Assembly (NCBI GenBank): GCA_047974225.1
Contig: JBKECD010000174.1
Span: 1 to 8,607, forward strand
Direction of reading: 5' to 3'
From: JBKEDC01 sp047974225
GTDB taxonomy: Bacteria; Bacteroidota; Bacteroidia; Bacteroidales; Prolixibacteraceae
Length of the DNA stretch: 8,607 nt
Shown here: piece by piece, positions 1-7,667 of the stretch
Position numbering within the stretch: position 1 is the stretch's first letter
Layout: every line of letters begins with the position of its first letter
Position numbers and translations under genes: made by a program
The notes under the pieces: model-generated
Told to the model about the DNA's origin: nothing
Databases searched by the model: none
Seen by the model: the letters and a program-made list of their open reading frames with translations, nothing else

Positions 1-1329
1 GTATCCTTCACCCCCGACACCACGTCCAATCTCAAAAACCCCTATATGGGCTGGGCACTCTATTCTGAAAACCGATGGCGACACACCGATGGGAAACAAT
101 ATTGGGAGGAGCAAGATGAAGCAGCTAGTAAATATGCAAGCGTGTTTTATCTTCGTTGGAAGTGGGAAGATATCGAACCCGAAGAGGGGAAATATGCTTG
201 GGATCATGATTCGGTGTTTATCAACCTTATTCAAGGAGCATTAGATAGAAATCTTCGCTTGGCATTTCGGATATTCACCCACACGGGAACACCGCAGTTT
301 GTGCTTGATGGGGCAAATACCTATGAGCACTGGGGAAAGCAAACGCCTTATGCTGAAGATGAGTTCTTCTTGGAGAAATACACAAACTTTATTCGCGCTT
401 TTGGCGAGAAATTCAATGACCCTTCAATTGTGGACTATGTGGATTGCTATGGCATGGGGTTGTGGGGCGAAGGTCACGGAATCAGGTATAAAGACCAATC
501 GAAACGCAATTACAGCCATGATAGAATTGTGAAAGCTTATGCCGAGGCTTTCGATAAGGTGATTAATGTGATTAACTTTGGAGTGCGCAACGAATATCAA
601 GATAGCGTGGTTTATCATGAGCTGGGCTTTACTCCTCGGCGTGATGGCTATGCGAGCAAGTGGTTTCCGAAGAAAGACCAAGATGAATTAGTAACTCATT
701 TTCCGAGCACGCCAATTATTGCTGAAGCATGTTATTGGGGAAAGCATGAAATGGATTATCATATTGAGCATGAAGACGGCAATAAGCTTTGGGATACCTG
801 GCAAGAATATTATGCTGAGGTGGTGGATTTGGCGTTGGAAACGCATGCTAATTATTTAGATATGCGCACCACCGATGAAACCAAACGCTATGTGGAGGAT
901 GCTCAGGTTGAGGCACAAAAGTTCTTGTCGCATGGAGGATATCGGATATATCCAGCGTCAATTTCATATTCCGTTTCGGGAGAGAACTTACGCATTGAGC
1001 ATCGGTGGAAGAATATAGGCGTTGGGGTGCTTCCCAATAACAACAAGAACCTTGGCTTTAAATACAAAGTAGCATTTGCGCTTTTTGATGCCGAAGATAA
1101 TCTTGTGAAACAGTGGATTTCTGATAAGATTGAGGTGTCAGAATTGGTTGGAAACAAAGAAATCGTAGCAGAGGAAGAATATTCGCTGGCAGATACTAAT
1201 AGCAAAAAATGCCGATTGGGAGTGGCAATTATCAATACGCATCTAAACGATGCTAAGGACATTGCTCTGGCGGTGAAAGATCCAAAGAAGATTGTAGGAG
1301 AATGGATTTTACTAGGAGATATCCACTAA
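1..1329 (+). CDS. DUF4874/DUF4832-type glycosidase-like protein, 5'-partial
   Basis: The frame is open from base 1, so the gene starts before the window. The ATG at 46 lies inside the conserved NPYMGWALY segment and is probably not the true start. About 442 residues are visible. The N-terminal two thirds read like a TIM-barrel glycosidase: a W-x-D-I-E-P-E-E-G-K-Y-x-W stretch (DNA about 160-210) resembling the first strands of GH42/GH5-like enzymes, and a GLWGEGHG motif (about 457-480) whose Glu could be a catalytic acid. The last ~130 residues form a beta-rich domain with NYLDMR, HRWKNIGVGVLP and KVAFALFDAEDN, which I recognise as DUF4832-like. Role and substrate are unknown; a carbohydrate-active enzyme is inferred from fold-like motifs and the neighbours. 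Any signal peptide lies outside the window. Family call moderately sure; catalysis unproven. Confidence 0.75.
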   Translation, partial: VSFTPDTTSNLKNPYMGWALYSENRWRHTDGKQYWEEQDEAASKYASVFYLRWKWEDIEPEEGKYAWDHDSVFINLIQGALDRNLRLAFRIFTHTGTPQFVLDGANTYEHWGKQTPYAEDEFFLEKYTNFIRAFGEKFNDPSIVDYVDCYGMGLWGEGHGIRYKDQSKRNYSHDRIVKAYAEAFDKVINVINFGVRNEYQDSVVYHELGFTPRRDGYASKWFPKKDQDELVTHFPSTPIIAEACYWGKHEMDYHIEHEDGNKLWDTWQEYYAEVVDLALETHANYLDMRTTDETKRYVEDAQVEAQKFLSHGGYRIYPASISYSVSGENLRIEHRWKNIGVGVLPNNNKNLGFKYKVAFALFDAEDNLVKQWISDKIEVSELVGNKEIVAEEEYSLADTNSKKCRLGVAIINTHLNDAKDIALAVKDPKKIVGEWILLGDIH

Positions 1330-1346
1330 AGTCTCTTGAAACTTTT

Positions 1347-1378
1347 TTTGGAAAGCGCACATAAAAACCTTTATTTTG
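1347..1378 (+). promoter_or_regulatory. Possible Bacteroidetes-type promoter for the metallophosphoesterase gene
   Basis: TTTG at 1347-1350 is followed after 21 nt by TATTTTG at 1372-1378. The Bacteroidetes primary sigma consensus is TTTG-N19-21-TAnnTTTG; this -7 box is one base short between TA and TTTG. Transcription would begin near 1384, about 45 nt before the ATG at 1429. The site lies just after the previous gene's stop codon, so the phosphatase could be transcribed separately. Confidence 0.4.
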
Positions 1379-1428
1379 TGGAAACCAATTCGCAAAGCAC
1401 GATGCTTGCGGAGCAAATAACTAAAAAC

Positions 1429-2616
1429 ATGAAGTTTCGATTAGTGATGAGTTGTCTATTGTCAATTGTATTTTCTCAGAATCTCAAGGCGGAAGAGAAA
1501 GCCTTACTCACCAAACCATATTTGCAGAATGTTACTCCATCGGGGATAACTATCATGTGGGAAGCAAGCGAAAGGATGGAGGGGGTGATTTATTATGGCT
1601 CAAAAGCGTCGAAGCTGAATGACAAAGCAAGTGCAATCAACGAAAGTACCAATGCGGACACCTATATTTTCAAAGCAAGACTAGAAGGATTAAAGGCTGA
1701 CACGAAATACTACTATCAATTGGTTGGCGAGGGATACACTTCTGAAGTTCAGGAATTTAAAACCGCCCCAAAAAAGAAAAAACCGTCTTTTGTGGTAGGC
1801 ATCTGGGGCGATAGCCACTATGCGAATCCTTGGCGAAGCATGGCTGATTTCATGGTGGAGGGATTGAATGTTGATTTGGCTTTCAGCTCGGGCGATATTT
1901 CAAATTCAGGCAATAAAAGAGAAGACATTGCGAAGGTTTTTCTCCCTCATGTGTGTGAGCGTGTGGGGTCTCGTGTTCCATTTTATGCCTCCTTGGGTAA
2001 CCATGATGTGGGAGCCCGCTGGGGCGGTGGAAATCTTATCCGACAATATTTTGACATCCCTTCTACACAGCAAGCAGCGAGTGGAAGCTATCTGTTGATG
2101 TATGGCAATGTGGCGTTTATCAGCATGGATTGGAGCGGCATGGATACCGAGCTATTGCCCAACGCTTGGTTGGAAAAGGTGCTTGCGAGTGAGCAGGTGC
2201 AGAGCGCACGCTTTCGCTTCATCTTTATTCACAATGCCCCCTTCTATGAGCGTTGGCAGGTGGCAGAGAAGGAAGAAGTGCAGCGTAATCTACCTTTGCT
2301 GGCAAGCAAATATAAGGTTAGTGCGGTCTTTAGTGGGCATATGCACGGTTATGAGCGGACGTTCCTCGATGGAGTGAACTACATCACCCAAGGGGGAGGA
2401 AGCTACATGGACATCAAAGAGCCTGTGGGTCCGAAATTATATGAAAATATGCTTATAGGAACAAATAAAGTGCAAAATCCTGAAGGTTTTAATGATGGAA
2501 TGGTCAATCATATGCTATCTTTGCATGTGGAAGGGGAGAAAGCTTTCGTCAAACTGCATTATTTCAATAAAGAAGGTGAATATTTAGGTGTGATGGAAAC
2601 GGTGGAGCTGGATTAG
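1429..2616 (+). CDS. Secreted purple-acid-phosphatase-like metallophosphoesterase
   Basis: This 395-residue protein has a signal peptide (residues 1-21, probable cleavage after LKA), an N-terminal Fn3-like purple acid phosphatase domain (about 26-115: KPYLQN, ITIMWE, LKADTKYYYQL) and a calcineurin-like metallophosphatase domain (about 119-380). The dimetal motifs are all present: GDSH (D128, H130), GDIS (D156), GNHD (N191, H192), IHNAP (H268) and GHMHGYER (H304, H306). It should hydrolyse phosphomonoesters in the periplasm or outside the cell; the substrate is not evident. I chose the ATG at 1429 because it directly precedes the signal peptide. The frame extends to a TTG at 1336 and an ATG at 1402, but those add a polar extension that would mask the signal. 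A phosphatase among glycosidases could act on phosphorylated sugars or scavenge phosphate; neither is shown. Confidence 0.9.
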   Translation: MKFRLVMSCLLSIVFSQNLKAEEKALLTKPYLQNVTPSGITIMWEASERMEGVIYYGSKASKLNDKASAINESTNADTYIFKARLEGLKADTKYYYQLVGEGYTSEVQEFKTAPKKKKPSFVVGIWGDSHYANPWRSMADFMVEGLNVDLAFSSGDISNSGNKREDIAKVFLPHVCERVGSRVPFYASLGNHDVGARWGGGNLIRQYFDIPSTQQAASGSYLLMYGNVAFISMDWSGMDTELLPNAWLEKVLASEQVQSARFRFIFIHNAPFYERWQVAEKEEVQRNLPLLASKYKVSAVFSGHMHGYERTFLDGVNYITQGGGSYMDIKEPVGPKLYENMLIGTNKVQNPEGFNDGMVNHMLSLHVEGEKAFVKLHYFNKEGEYLGVMETVELD

Positions 2617-2643
2617 AATGGAGAATGGAGAATGGAGAATGGG
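2616..2643 (+). repeat. Four tandem 7-bp repeats (GAATGGA)
   Basis: Three exact copies of GAATGGA (2616-2622, 2623-2629, 2630-2636) are followed by GAATGGG (2637-2643). The first base is the last base of the phosphatase stop codon, so copy-number change would not alter the protein. Such short head-to-tail repeats are prone to slippage. Confidence 0.9.
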
Positions 2644-2699
2644 CAGGGTTGCAAGCCCTGAAAGGGCGATATATAATAGCACAGGCATTTATGCCTGTG
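2644..2699 (+). repeat. REP-like palindromic intergenic element with two hairpins
   Basis: The first stem is CAGGGTT/AGCCCTG (2644-2650 with 2654-2660, one G-T pair). It overlaps an alternative stem GCCCT/AGGGC (2655-2659 with 2663-2667). After an AT-rich linker comes a perfect 8-bp stem CACAGGCA/TGCCTGTG (2680-2687 with 2692-2699, loop TTTA). The arrangement resembles interspersed palindromic elements I remember from many Bacteroidota genomes, but membership of a named family cannot be shown here. There is no T-run after the last stem, so it is not a classical terminator. It fills most of the 137-bp gap before the sulfatase and could act as an mRNA-processing or stability element. Confidence 0.65.
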
Positions 2700-2753
2700 A
2701 AAGAGATTTGTAGCATGGAGAGAATCAAAAGAAACAAATAAAAATACCAACCA

Positions 2754-4325
2754 ATGAGAAGATTATTTTCGTTCATTATGCTTGCCGTTGTGCTGGCTTC
2801 GTGTGCTTCAGAAGCAAAGCAGGACAAGCGTCCAAACATTGTGTTCATCTTTAGCGATGACCACGCCTATCAAGCCATTAGTGCTTATGGCAGTATCCTC
2901 AAGGATTATGCGCCAACGCCAAATATCGACAAACTCGCCAATGAGGGGATGCGCTTCGACCGATGTTTAGTAACCAATTCCATCTGTGGTCCTTCGCGTG
3001 CCACCATCATTTCGGGGAAATACGGGCATAAAAGTGGATTTGTGTCGAATGAAGATGGCATCAAGTTTGATGGCTCACAACTGACATTCCCCAAAGTCCT
3101 TCAAGCAAATGGATATCAAACAGGGATTGTGGGCAAGTGGCATCTCGGTTCTGACCCTACGGGTTTCGACTCTTGGGAAATCCTCCCCGCTCAAGGTGAT
3201 TACTACAATCCTGACTTCTTAACCGAAGAGGGAAAGCACAACGAAAAAGGTTATGTGACAGAAATCATCACCCAAAAAGCAATCAAATGGATGGATGAAG
3301 CGAAAGCGAAAGAAAAACCATTCATGCTGATGGTTCACCATAAAGCTCCTCACCGCAATTGGCAGCCTGGTCCGAATGAATTGACACTATATAAAGATGT
3401 GGTGTTCCCTGAGCCTGACAATCTTTTCGATGATTATAGCAATCGTGGTCGTGCAGCTAAGGAGCAAGATATGTCGCTCGATAAAACCATGCGCATGGCG
3501 GAGGATATGAAAATCTATGGCGAAAAACGTGATGGCTCGATGACTCGCATGTCGCCCGAGCAATTGGCTGCGTGGAATGAAGTGTATGACCCAATCATTG
3601 CGGATTTCAAGGCGAAGAATCCTCAAGGGAAAGAGCTCATTAGCTGGAAATATCAACGCTATCTGCAAGATTATCTCGCTTGTATTGCGGCGGTGGATAA
3701 GAGTGTCGGCGAAATTGAAGACTACTTGACTCAAACGGGCTTGGATGATAACACCATCGTAATTTATTCGTCCGACCAAGGGTTCTATCTTGGTGAACAT
3801 GGTTGGTTCGACAAACGTTTTATGTATGAAGAATCTCTTCGCACGCCTTTGCTTGTGCGTTGGAAAGGGGTTACCAAAGCGCAATCGGTGAATAAAGATT
3901 TGGTGTCAAACCTCGATTTTGCGCCTACTTTCCTCGAAATGGCAGGTGCGGATATCCCCGAGGAATACCAAGGTCGAAGCTTAGTGCCTGTTTTGAAAGG
4001 CGAAACGCCTGAAGACTGGCGCACAGGGCACTACTATCACTACTATGAATATCCAAGCTGGCACTTAGTGAAACGCCACTATGGCATTGCCACCGAAAGA
4101 TATAAGTTAATTCATTTTTATTATGACATTGATGAGTGGGAATTGTATGACTTGCAAAAAGACCCCAACGAAATGAATAATGTGTATGATGACGCTGCTT
4201 ATGCTGAGGTGAAAAAAGAATTGCACAGCGAATTAGAAAAATTGCGTGAGCAATATGAAGATACCGATGAGCTGACTCAGCAATATCTCGACAAATCATT
4301 GCAGAAATTGCACCACATGAAATAA
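2754..4325 (+). CDS. S1-family Cys-type sulfatase, lipoprotein (candidate N-acetylglucosamine-6-sulfatase)
   Basis: The 523-residue protein is a type I sulfatase of the alkaline phosphatase superfamily and removes sulfate esters. A lipobox LASC places the lipidated Cys at residue 17. Active-site signs are the metal ligands D35/D36 (SDDH), the formylglycine motif C78-G-P-S-R82, K128 and H130 (GKWHLG), H195-H196-K197 (HHKAPH) and D341-Q342 (SSDQG). C78 must be converted to formylglycine by an anaerobic sulfatase maturase encoded elsewhere. The C-terminal subdomain (WRTGHYYHYYEYP, ELYDLQKDPNE) is family-typical. The overall sequence recalls Bacteroides GlcNAc-6-O-sulfatases (S1_11-like). I give this from memory and the adjacent GH20 supports it, so the substrate is tentative. 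The LES-like signal after Cys17 (ASE) is weak, so surface versus periplasmic location is open. An intrinsic terminator follows 20 nt downstream. Confidence 0.93.
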   Translation: MRRLFSFIMLAVVLASCASEAKQDKRPNIVFIFSDDHAYQAISAYGSILKDYAPTPNIDKLANEGMRFDRCLVTNSICGPSRATIISGKYGHKSGFVSNEDGIKFDGSQLTFPKVLQANGYQTGIVGKWHLGSDPTGFDSWEILPAQGDYYNPDFLTEEGKHNEKGYVTEIITQKAIKWMDEAKAKEKPFMLMVHHKAPHRNWQPGPNELTLYKDVVFPEPDNLFDDYSNRGRAAKEQDMSLDKTMRMAEDMKIYGEKRDGSMTRMSPEQLAAWNEVYDPIIADFKAKNPQGKELISWKYQRYLQDYLACIAAVDKSVGEIEDYLTQTGLDDNTIVIYSSDQGFYLGEHGWFDKRFMYEESLRTPLLVRWKGVTKAQSVNKDLVSNLDFAPTFLEMAGADIPEEYQGRSLVPVLKGETPEDWRTGHYYHYYEYPSWHLVKRHYGIATERYKLIHFYYDIDEWELYDLQKDPNEMNNVYDDAAYAEVKKELHSELEKLREQYEDTDELTQQYLDKSLQKLHHMK

Positions 4326-4345
4326 TAGAACTATTTTATAAATTT

Positions 4346-4390
4346 AAGCCCTTCCAATCTCCCTTATAGGAAGTTCGGAAGGGCTTTTTT
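4346..4390 (+). terminator. Intrinsic terminator after the sulfatase gene
   Basis: A 10-bp perfect stem AAGCCCTTCC (4346-4355) / GGAAGGGCTT (4377-4386) encloses a 21-nt loop and ends in a run of six T (4385-4390). The loop contains GGAAG (4369-4373), which could pair with CTTCC (4351-4355) and compete with the terminator stem. The structure ends 12 nt before the GH20 start codon. I see no consensus promoter in the remaining gap, so partial read-through into GH20 is likely. Confidence 0.85.
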
Positions 4391-4402
4391 AATTTTACTA
4401 AC

Positions 4403-5998
4403 ATGAAAAAACTGATCGGACTGGCACTAAGCATCATCATGATGGCTAGTTGTGCCGAAGAAAAAAAGGCGGCGGAAATAAATATCGTGCCTAAACCTCA
4501 AGAGATTGTCAGCTCAGGCAATCAATTGGCGGCAAAACTCAAATTTGAGGTGGTATCGACCGCCCCTGAGCTCACTAAAGCTGCGACGTATCTTCAATCT
4601 TTAGTGGAAGATTGGAACTCGAAGATTGACACCCGAAAAAGCAAAACAATGCCGATTGTCTTGGGTGTTGCCAAGCAAGCTAATCCAAGTCCGGAAGCCT
4701 ATTCTATAGAAGTGAGTAAAAAGAAAATCACCATCAATGGAAATTCAGAAGCAGGCTGTTTCGGGGGGATTCAAACGCTCAAACAGTTGATTGTGGAGCG
4801 TGAAGGTCAGCTCTATTTTAATGAAGCCAACATTATTGACTATCCGAACTTCGCTTGGCGTTCATATTTGCTCGATGAAGCTCGGCATTTCTATGGCAAG
4901 GAGTTTGTCAAAAAACAAATTGATGAACTAGCAGCGTTGAAAATGAATACCCTCCATTGGCATCTCACCGATGATGCTGGTTGGCGTATTGAAATCAAAA
5001 AATATCCGAAACTGACCGAAGTGGGAGGTTTCAGAAATGACACCGAAATCGAAACGTGGAAAAGTGGTAAGCTGGCAGGTAAGCCTCATGGAGGATTCTA
5101 CACCCAAGAGGAAATCAAGGAAGTAGTGGCATATGCAGCGGCTCGAAACATCCAAGTAGTGCCTGAAATCGAAATGCCCGGACATGCGAGTGCTGCCATT
5201 GCCGCCTATCAGTGGCTCGGCATCATTGGCAAGCTCACCGAAGTGCCCTACACTTTTGGCAAGCTAGAGGATAGCTACAATATTTCCGACCCTAAAGTGA
5301 TTGCGTTTCTCAAAGACGTGCTCGATGAAGTGTGTGAGCTTTTCCCTTCCGAAGTGATTCACATCGGTGGCGATGAGGTGCTCTTTGGCACATGGAGCAA
5401 ATCAAAAGAAATGCAAGCCTATATGAAGAAACACAAGCTCAATAGCCCTGCCGATGCGCAGATTAAATTCACCAATGACATTTCCAACTACCTTGAGTCG
5501 AAAGGAAAACGCATGATGGGTTGGAATGAAATCATGGGTAAGAATGTGCATAATTTCAGCAACACCGAAGACTATAAAGAGGTGGCGACGGAACTTTCCA
5601 AGAAAACGGTTATTCATTTTTGGCGTGGCGATATCGAGATGATTACGGAGGCTGCACAAAACGGATATCAGATTGTCAATTCGCTGCACACTCACACCTA
5701 TCTTGACTATAAATATAAGAACTCATCGCTCAAAAAAATGTATGGTTTTTCGCCAATCCCCAAAGGCTTGGAAGCGCAATATGAGAAGAATATCATCGGT
5801 GTGGGCACACAAATGTGGAACGAATGGAATGCGTCATACACCGATGTGGAATACAAAACATTCCCTCGCATTGCAGCTATTGCCGAAGTGGCGTGGTCGG
5901 GTGCTGGCGAATATGAAAACTTTGTGGAGCGCTTGAAAATTTATAGTCAAAACTGGACTAACCGAGGGGTGAATTTCCCAGTGGAAGAAATTAAATAA
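4403..5998 (+). CDS. GH20 beta-N-acetylhexosaminidase, lipoprotein
   Basis: This 531-residue enzyme is expected to release terminal beta-linked GlcNAc or GalNAc by substrate-assisted retaining catalysis. Its lipobox is ASC with lipidated C17, followed by AEEKK, an acidic stretch compatible with the Bacteroidetes surface-export signal. Residues about 25-145 form the GH20b domain (INIVPKPQEI, AGCFGGIQTLKQL). The catalytic barrel has HWHLTDD (185-191), PEIEMPGH (254-261), the catalytic pair D324-E325 in HIGGDE, and the sugar-binding W472/E474 in GTQMWNEW. All key residues are intact and the length is normal for a GH20b-GH20 protein with no extra module. Start: the ATG at 4403 directly precedes the signal sequence. 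The gene sits 11 nt upstream of GH31, so these two are almost certainly co-transcribed. Exact specificity (GlcNAc, GalNAc or sulfated GlcNAc) cannot be read from the sequence. Confidence 0.95.
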   Translation: MKKLIGLALSIIMMASCAEEKKAAEINIVPKPQEIVSSGNQLAAKLKFEVVSTAPELTKAATYLQSLVEDWNSKIDTRKSKTMPIVLGVAKQANPSPEAYSIEVSKKKITINGNSEAGCFGGIQTLKQLIVEREGQLYFNEANIIDYPNFAWRSYLLDEARHFYGKEFVKKQIDELAALKMNTLHWHLTDDAGWRIEIKKYPKLTEVGGFRNDTEIETWKSGKLAGKPHGGFYTQEEIKEVVAYAAARNIQVVPEIEMPGHASAAIAAYQWLGIIGKLTEVPYTFGKLEDSYNISDPKVIAFLKDVLDEVCELFPSEVIHIGGDEVLFGTWSKSKEMQAYMKKHKLNSPADAQIKFTNDISNYLESKGKRMMGWNEIMGKNVHNFSNTEDYKEVATELSKKTVIHFWRGDIEMITEAAQNGYQIVNSLHTHTYLDYKYKNSSLKKMYGFSPIPKGLEAQYEKNIIGVGTQMWNEWNASYTDVEYKTFPRIAAIAEVAWSGAGEYENFVERLKIYSQNWTNRGVNFPVEEIK

Positions 5999-6009
5999 CT
6001 AATAAGCAA

Positions 6010-7578
6010 ATGAAAACCAGATTAAAACTAATTGCCTTATTTGTCTTTTTGATGGCGAATGTGGCGCAGGCGCAAAATAAGCATGTTGTTGAACTTCAGA
6101 CTGAAGCCAAATGGTGGGCAGGGATTATCGGGCAAGGGCAGGTGATGCCTTTGGGCGATAAATTCGATGTCAATACATATGGAAAAGGTTTTGGAAATCA
6201 AGTGCAACCCTTATTGCTTTCCGATGCTGGCGATGTGATTTGGAGCGATGCGCCACTGCATATCATCAAGAATGGAAATAGCCTAAAAGTGTCGAGCTCA
6301 CAAGAAGTGATTCACACCTCGGGCTTCGGAAACCTTCAAGCGGCCTATAAACATGCTAGTCAGACCTATTTCCCCACCAAAGGAAAGATGCCCGATGAAA
6401 TCCTGTTTTCCAATCCGCAATACAACACGTGGATTGAGCTGATGTATGACCAAAACGAAAAGGATATATTAAAGTATGCCCAGTCGATTATCGACAATAA
6501 TTATCCTCCGGGAGTGCTTATGATTGATGATAACTGGCAGGAAGATTATGGGAAATGGGAATTTCATCAAGGACGATTTGACGACCCTAAAGCGATGATG
6601 GACAAGCTCCATGCAATGGGGTTCAAAGTCATGCTGTGGGTGTGCCCCTTTGTGAGTCCGGATTCTGATGTCTATCGTGAATTGGCTAAGAAAGGCTATT
6701 TTATGAAGGAAAAAAACGGGCAAGTGGCAATGATTCGTTGGTGGAATGGTGTGAGTGCGGTGCTCGACCTTTCCAATCAAGGAGCGAAAGAATGGTTTGA
6801 AGGACGATTGCAATATTTAGTGGATGAGTATGGTGCCGATGGTTTTAAGCTTGATGCGGGTGATGCTCGGTTTTATATGGGAAATGTGGAGCTGAACGGA
6901 CTGACGCCCAACGACCACTCGAAGCTTTATGGCGAAATCGGTCTGAAATTTCCGCTCAACGAATATCGAGCCATGTGGAAAATGGGTGGCGAGCCTTTGG
7001 CGCAACGCTTGCATGACAAAAACCACAGTTGGGGGCACTTGAATATGCTCATTCCGCAAATGCTCGTGGAGGGAATTATGGGATATCCCTTCTCTTGCCC
7101 TGATTTGATTGGCGGAGGTCAGTTTGTGTCTTTCCTCGATGGGGCGACTATCGACCAAGATTTGATTGTGCGCTCGGCGCAATGTCATGCACTGATGCCG
7201 ATGATGCAATTTTCGGTTGCTCCGTGGCGCATTCTCGATGAAAAACATCACCAAGCGGTGATGAAAGCGGTGGAGATTCGTCAGGCGCATCGCGACTATA
7301 TACTTAATCTGGCGAAAGAGTCCGCCAAAACAGGCGAGCCAATCATGCGTCCGATGGAATATAATTTCCCTCATCAAGGATTTGCTGAAATCACCGACCA
7401 ATTTATGATGGGCGAAACGCTTTTAGTGGCTCCTGTGGTTGAAAAAGGTGCGACTCAGCGCCAAGTGGTTTTGCCCAAAGGCACGTGGATTGATGCTCAA
7501 GGAAAGAAAATCAAAGGTGGAAAAACTATCACGGTGGAGGCTGGAATAGATGTGTTGCCTTATTTTGTGAAGAAATAG
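6010..7578 (+). CDS. GH31 family glycosidase, MYORG/alpha-galactosidase-like
   Basis: The 522-residue protein has a type I signal peptide (residues 1-21, cleavage at AQA|Q), so it is probably periplasmic. A beta-sandwich N-domain (about 25-125) is followed by a GH31 barrel with IDDNW, LWVCPFV and IRWWNG. The nucleophile is D282 in GFKLDAGD. The likely acid/base is D336 in RLHDKNHSWG, placed by comparison with the remembered human MYORG sequence (D463 and D520), where the spacing is similar. PDLIGGG and a C-terminal beta domain (DQFMMGETLLVAPV) complete the fold. RWWNG and the RL-x-D-K/R motif, rather than W-x-G-D, place it with the MYORG-like branch, which includes alpha-galactosidases, instead of classical alpha-glucosidases. 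Removal of alpha-linked galactose or a related sugar is inferred. It is shorter than typical GH31 enzymes (usually over 600 residues). It follows GH20 in the same transcript and ends 23 nt before a strong terminator. Confidence 0.92.
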   Translation: MKTRLKLIALFVFLMANVAQAQNKHVVELQTEAKWWAGIIGQGQVMPLGDKFDVNTYGKGFGNQVQPLLLSDAGDVIWSDAPLHIIKNGNSLKVSSSQEVIHTSGFGNLQAAYKHASQTYFPTKGKMPDEILFSNPQYNTWIELMYDQNEKDILKYAQSIIDNNYPPGVLMIDDNWQEDYGKWEFHQGRFDDPKAMMDKLHAMGFKVMLWVCPFVSPDSDVYRELAKKGYFMKEKNGQVAMIRWWNGVSAVLDLSNQGAKEWFEGRLQYLVDEYGADGFKLDAGDARFYMGNVELNGLTPNDHSKLYGEIGLKFPLNEYRAMWKMGGEPLAQRLHDKNHSWGHLNMLIPQMLVEGIMGYPFSCPDLIGGGQFVSFLDGATIDQDLIVRSAQCHALMPMMQFSVAPWRILDEKHHQAVMKAVEIRQAHRDYILNLAKESAKTGEPIMRPMEYNFPHQGFAEITDQFMMGETLLVAPVVEKGATQRQVVLPKGTWIDAQGKKIKGGKTITVEAGIDVLPYFVKK

Positions 7579-7601
7579 CGTCTTTTTTTGAGGCGAAGTT
7601 T

Positions 7602-7646
7602 AAAAACTGACAGACTATATATAATGTAGTCTGTCAGTTTTTTTTT
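7602..7646 (+). terminator. Strong intrinsic terminator closing the enzyme gene cluster
   Basis: A 16-bp perfect stem runs from 7602-7617 (AAAAACTGACAGACTA) to 7627-7642, with a 9-nt AT loop and a T-run at 7638-7646. The 5' arm begins with five A, so the structure could also work in the reverse direction. It separates the glycosidase transcript from the repeat array and rRNA operon. Confidence 0.93.
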
Positions 7647-7667
7647 GTTTTTGAGTTGAGGGGCTGT

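Noticed and set aside
1336..1428. Longer N-terminus of the phosphatase from a TTG start
   Set aside because: It would put 31 mostly polar residues ahead of a clear signal peptide that begins at the ATG at 1429.
3387..3884. 165-codon frame on the minus strand
   Set aside because: It is an antisense shadow of the sulfatase gene, with no family-like motifs of its own.
7012..7044. GH31 acid/base thought to be lost because the W-x-G-D motif is missing
   Set aside because: Comparison with the remembered MYORG motif places the acid/base at the Asp of RLHDK (D336), which is present, so the enzyme need not be inactive.
6817..7401. 194-codon frame on the minus strand
   Set aside because: It is an antisense shadow of the GH31 gene, whose catalytic motifs establish the plus-strand reading.
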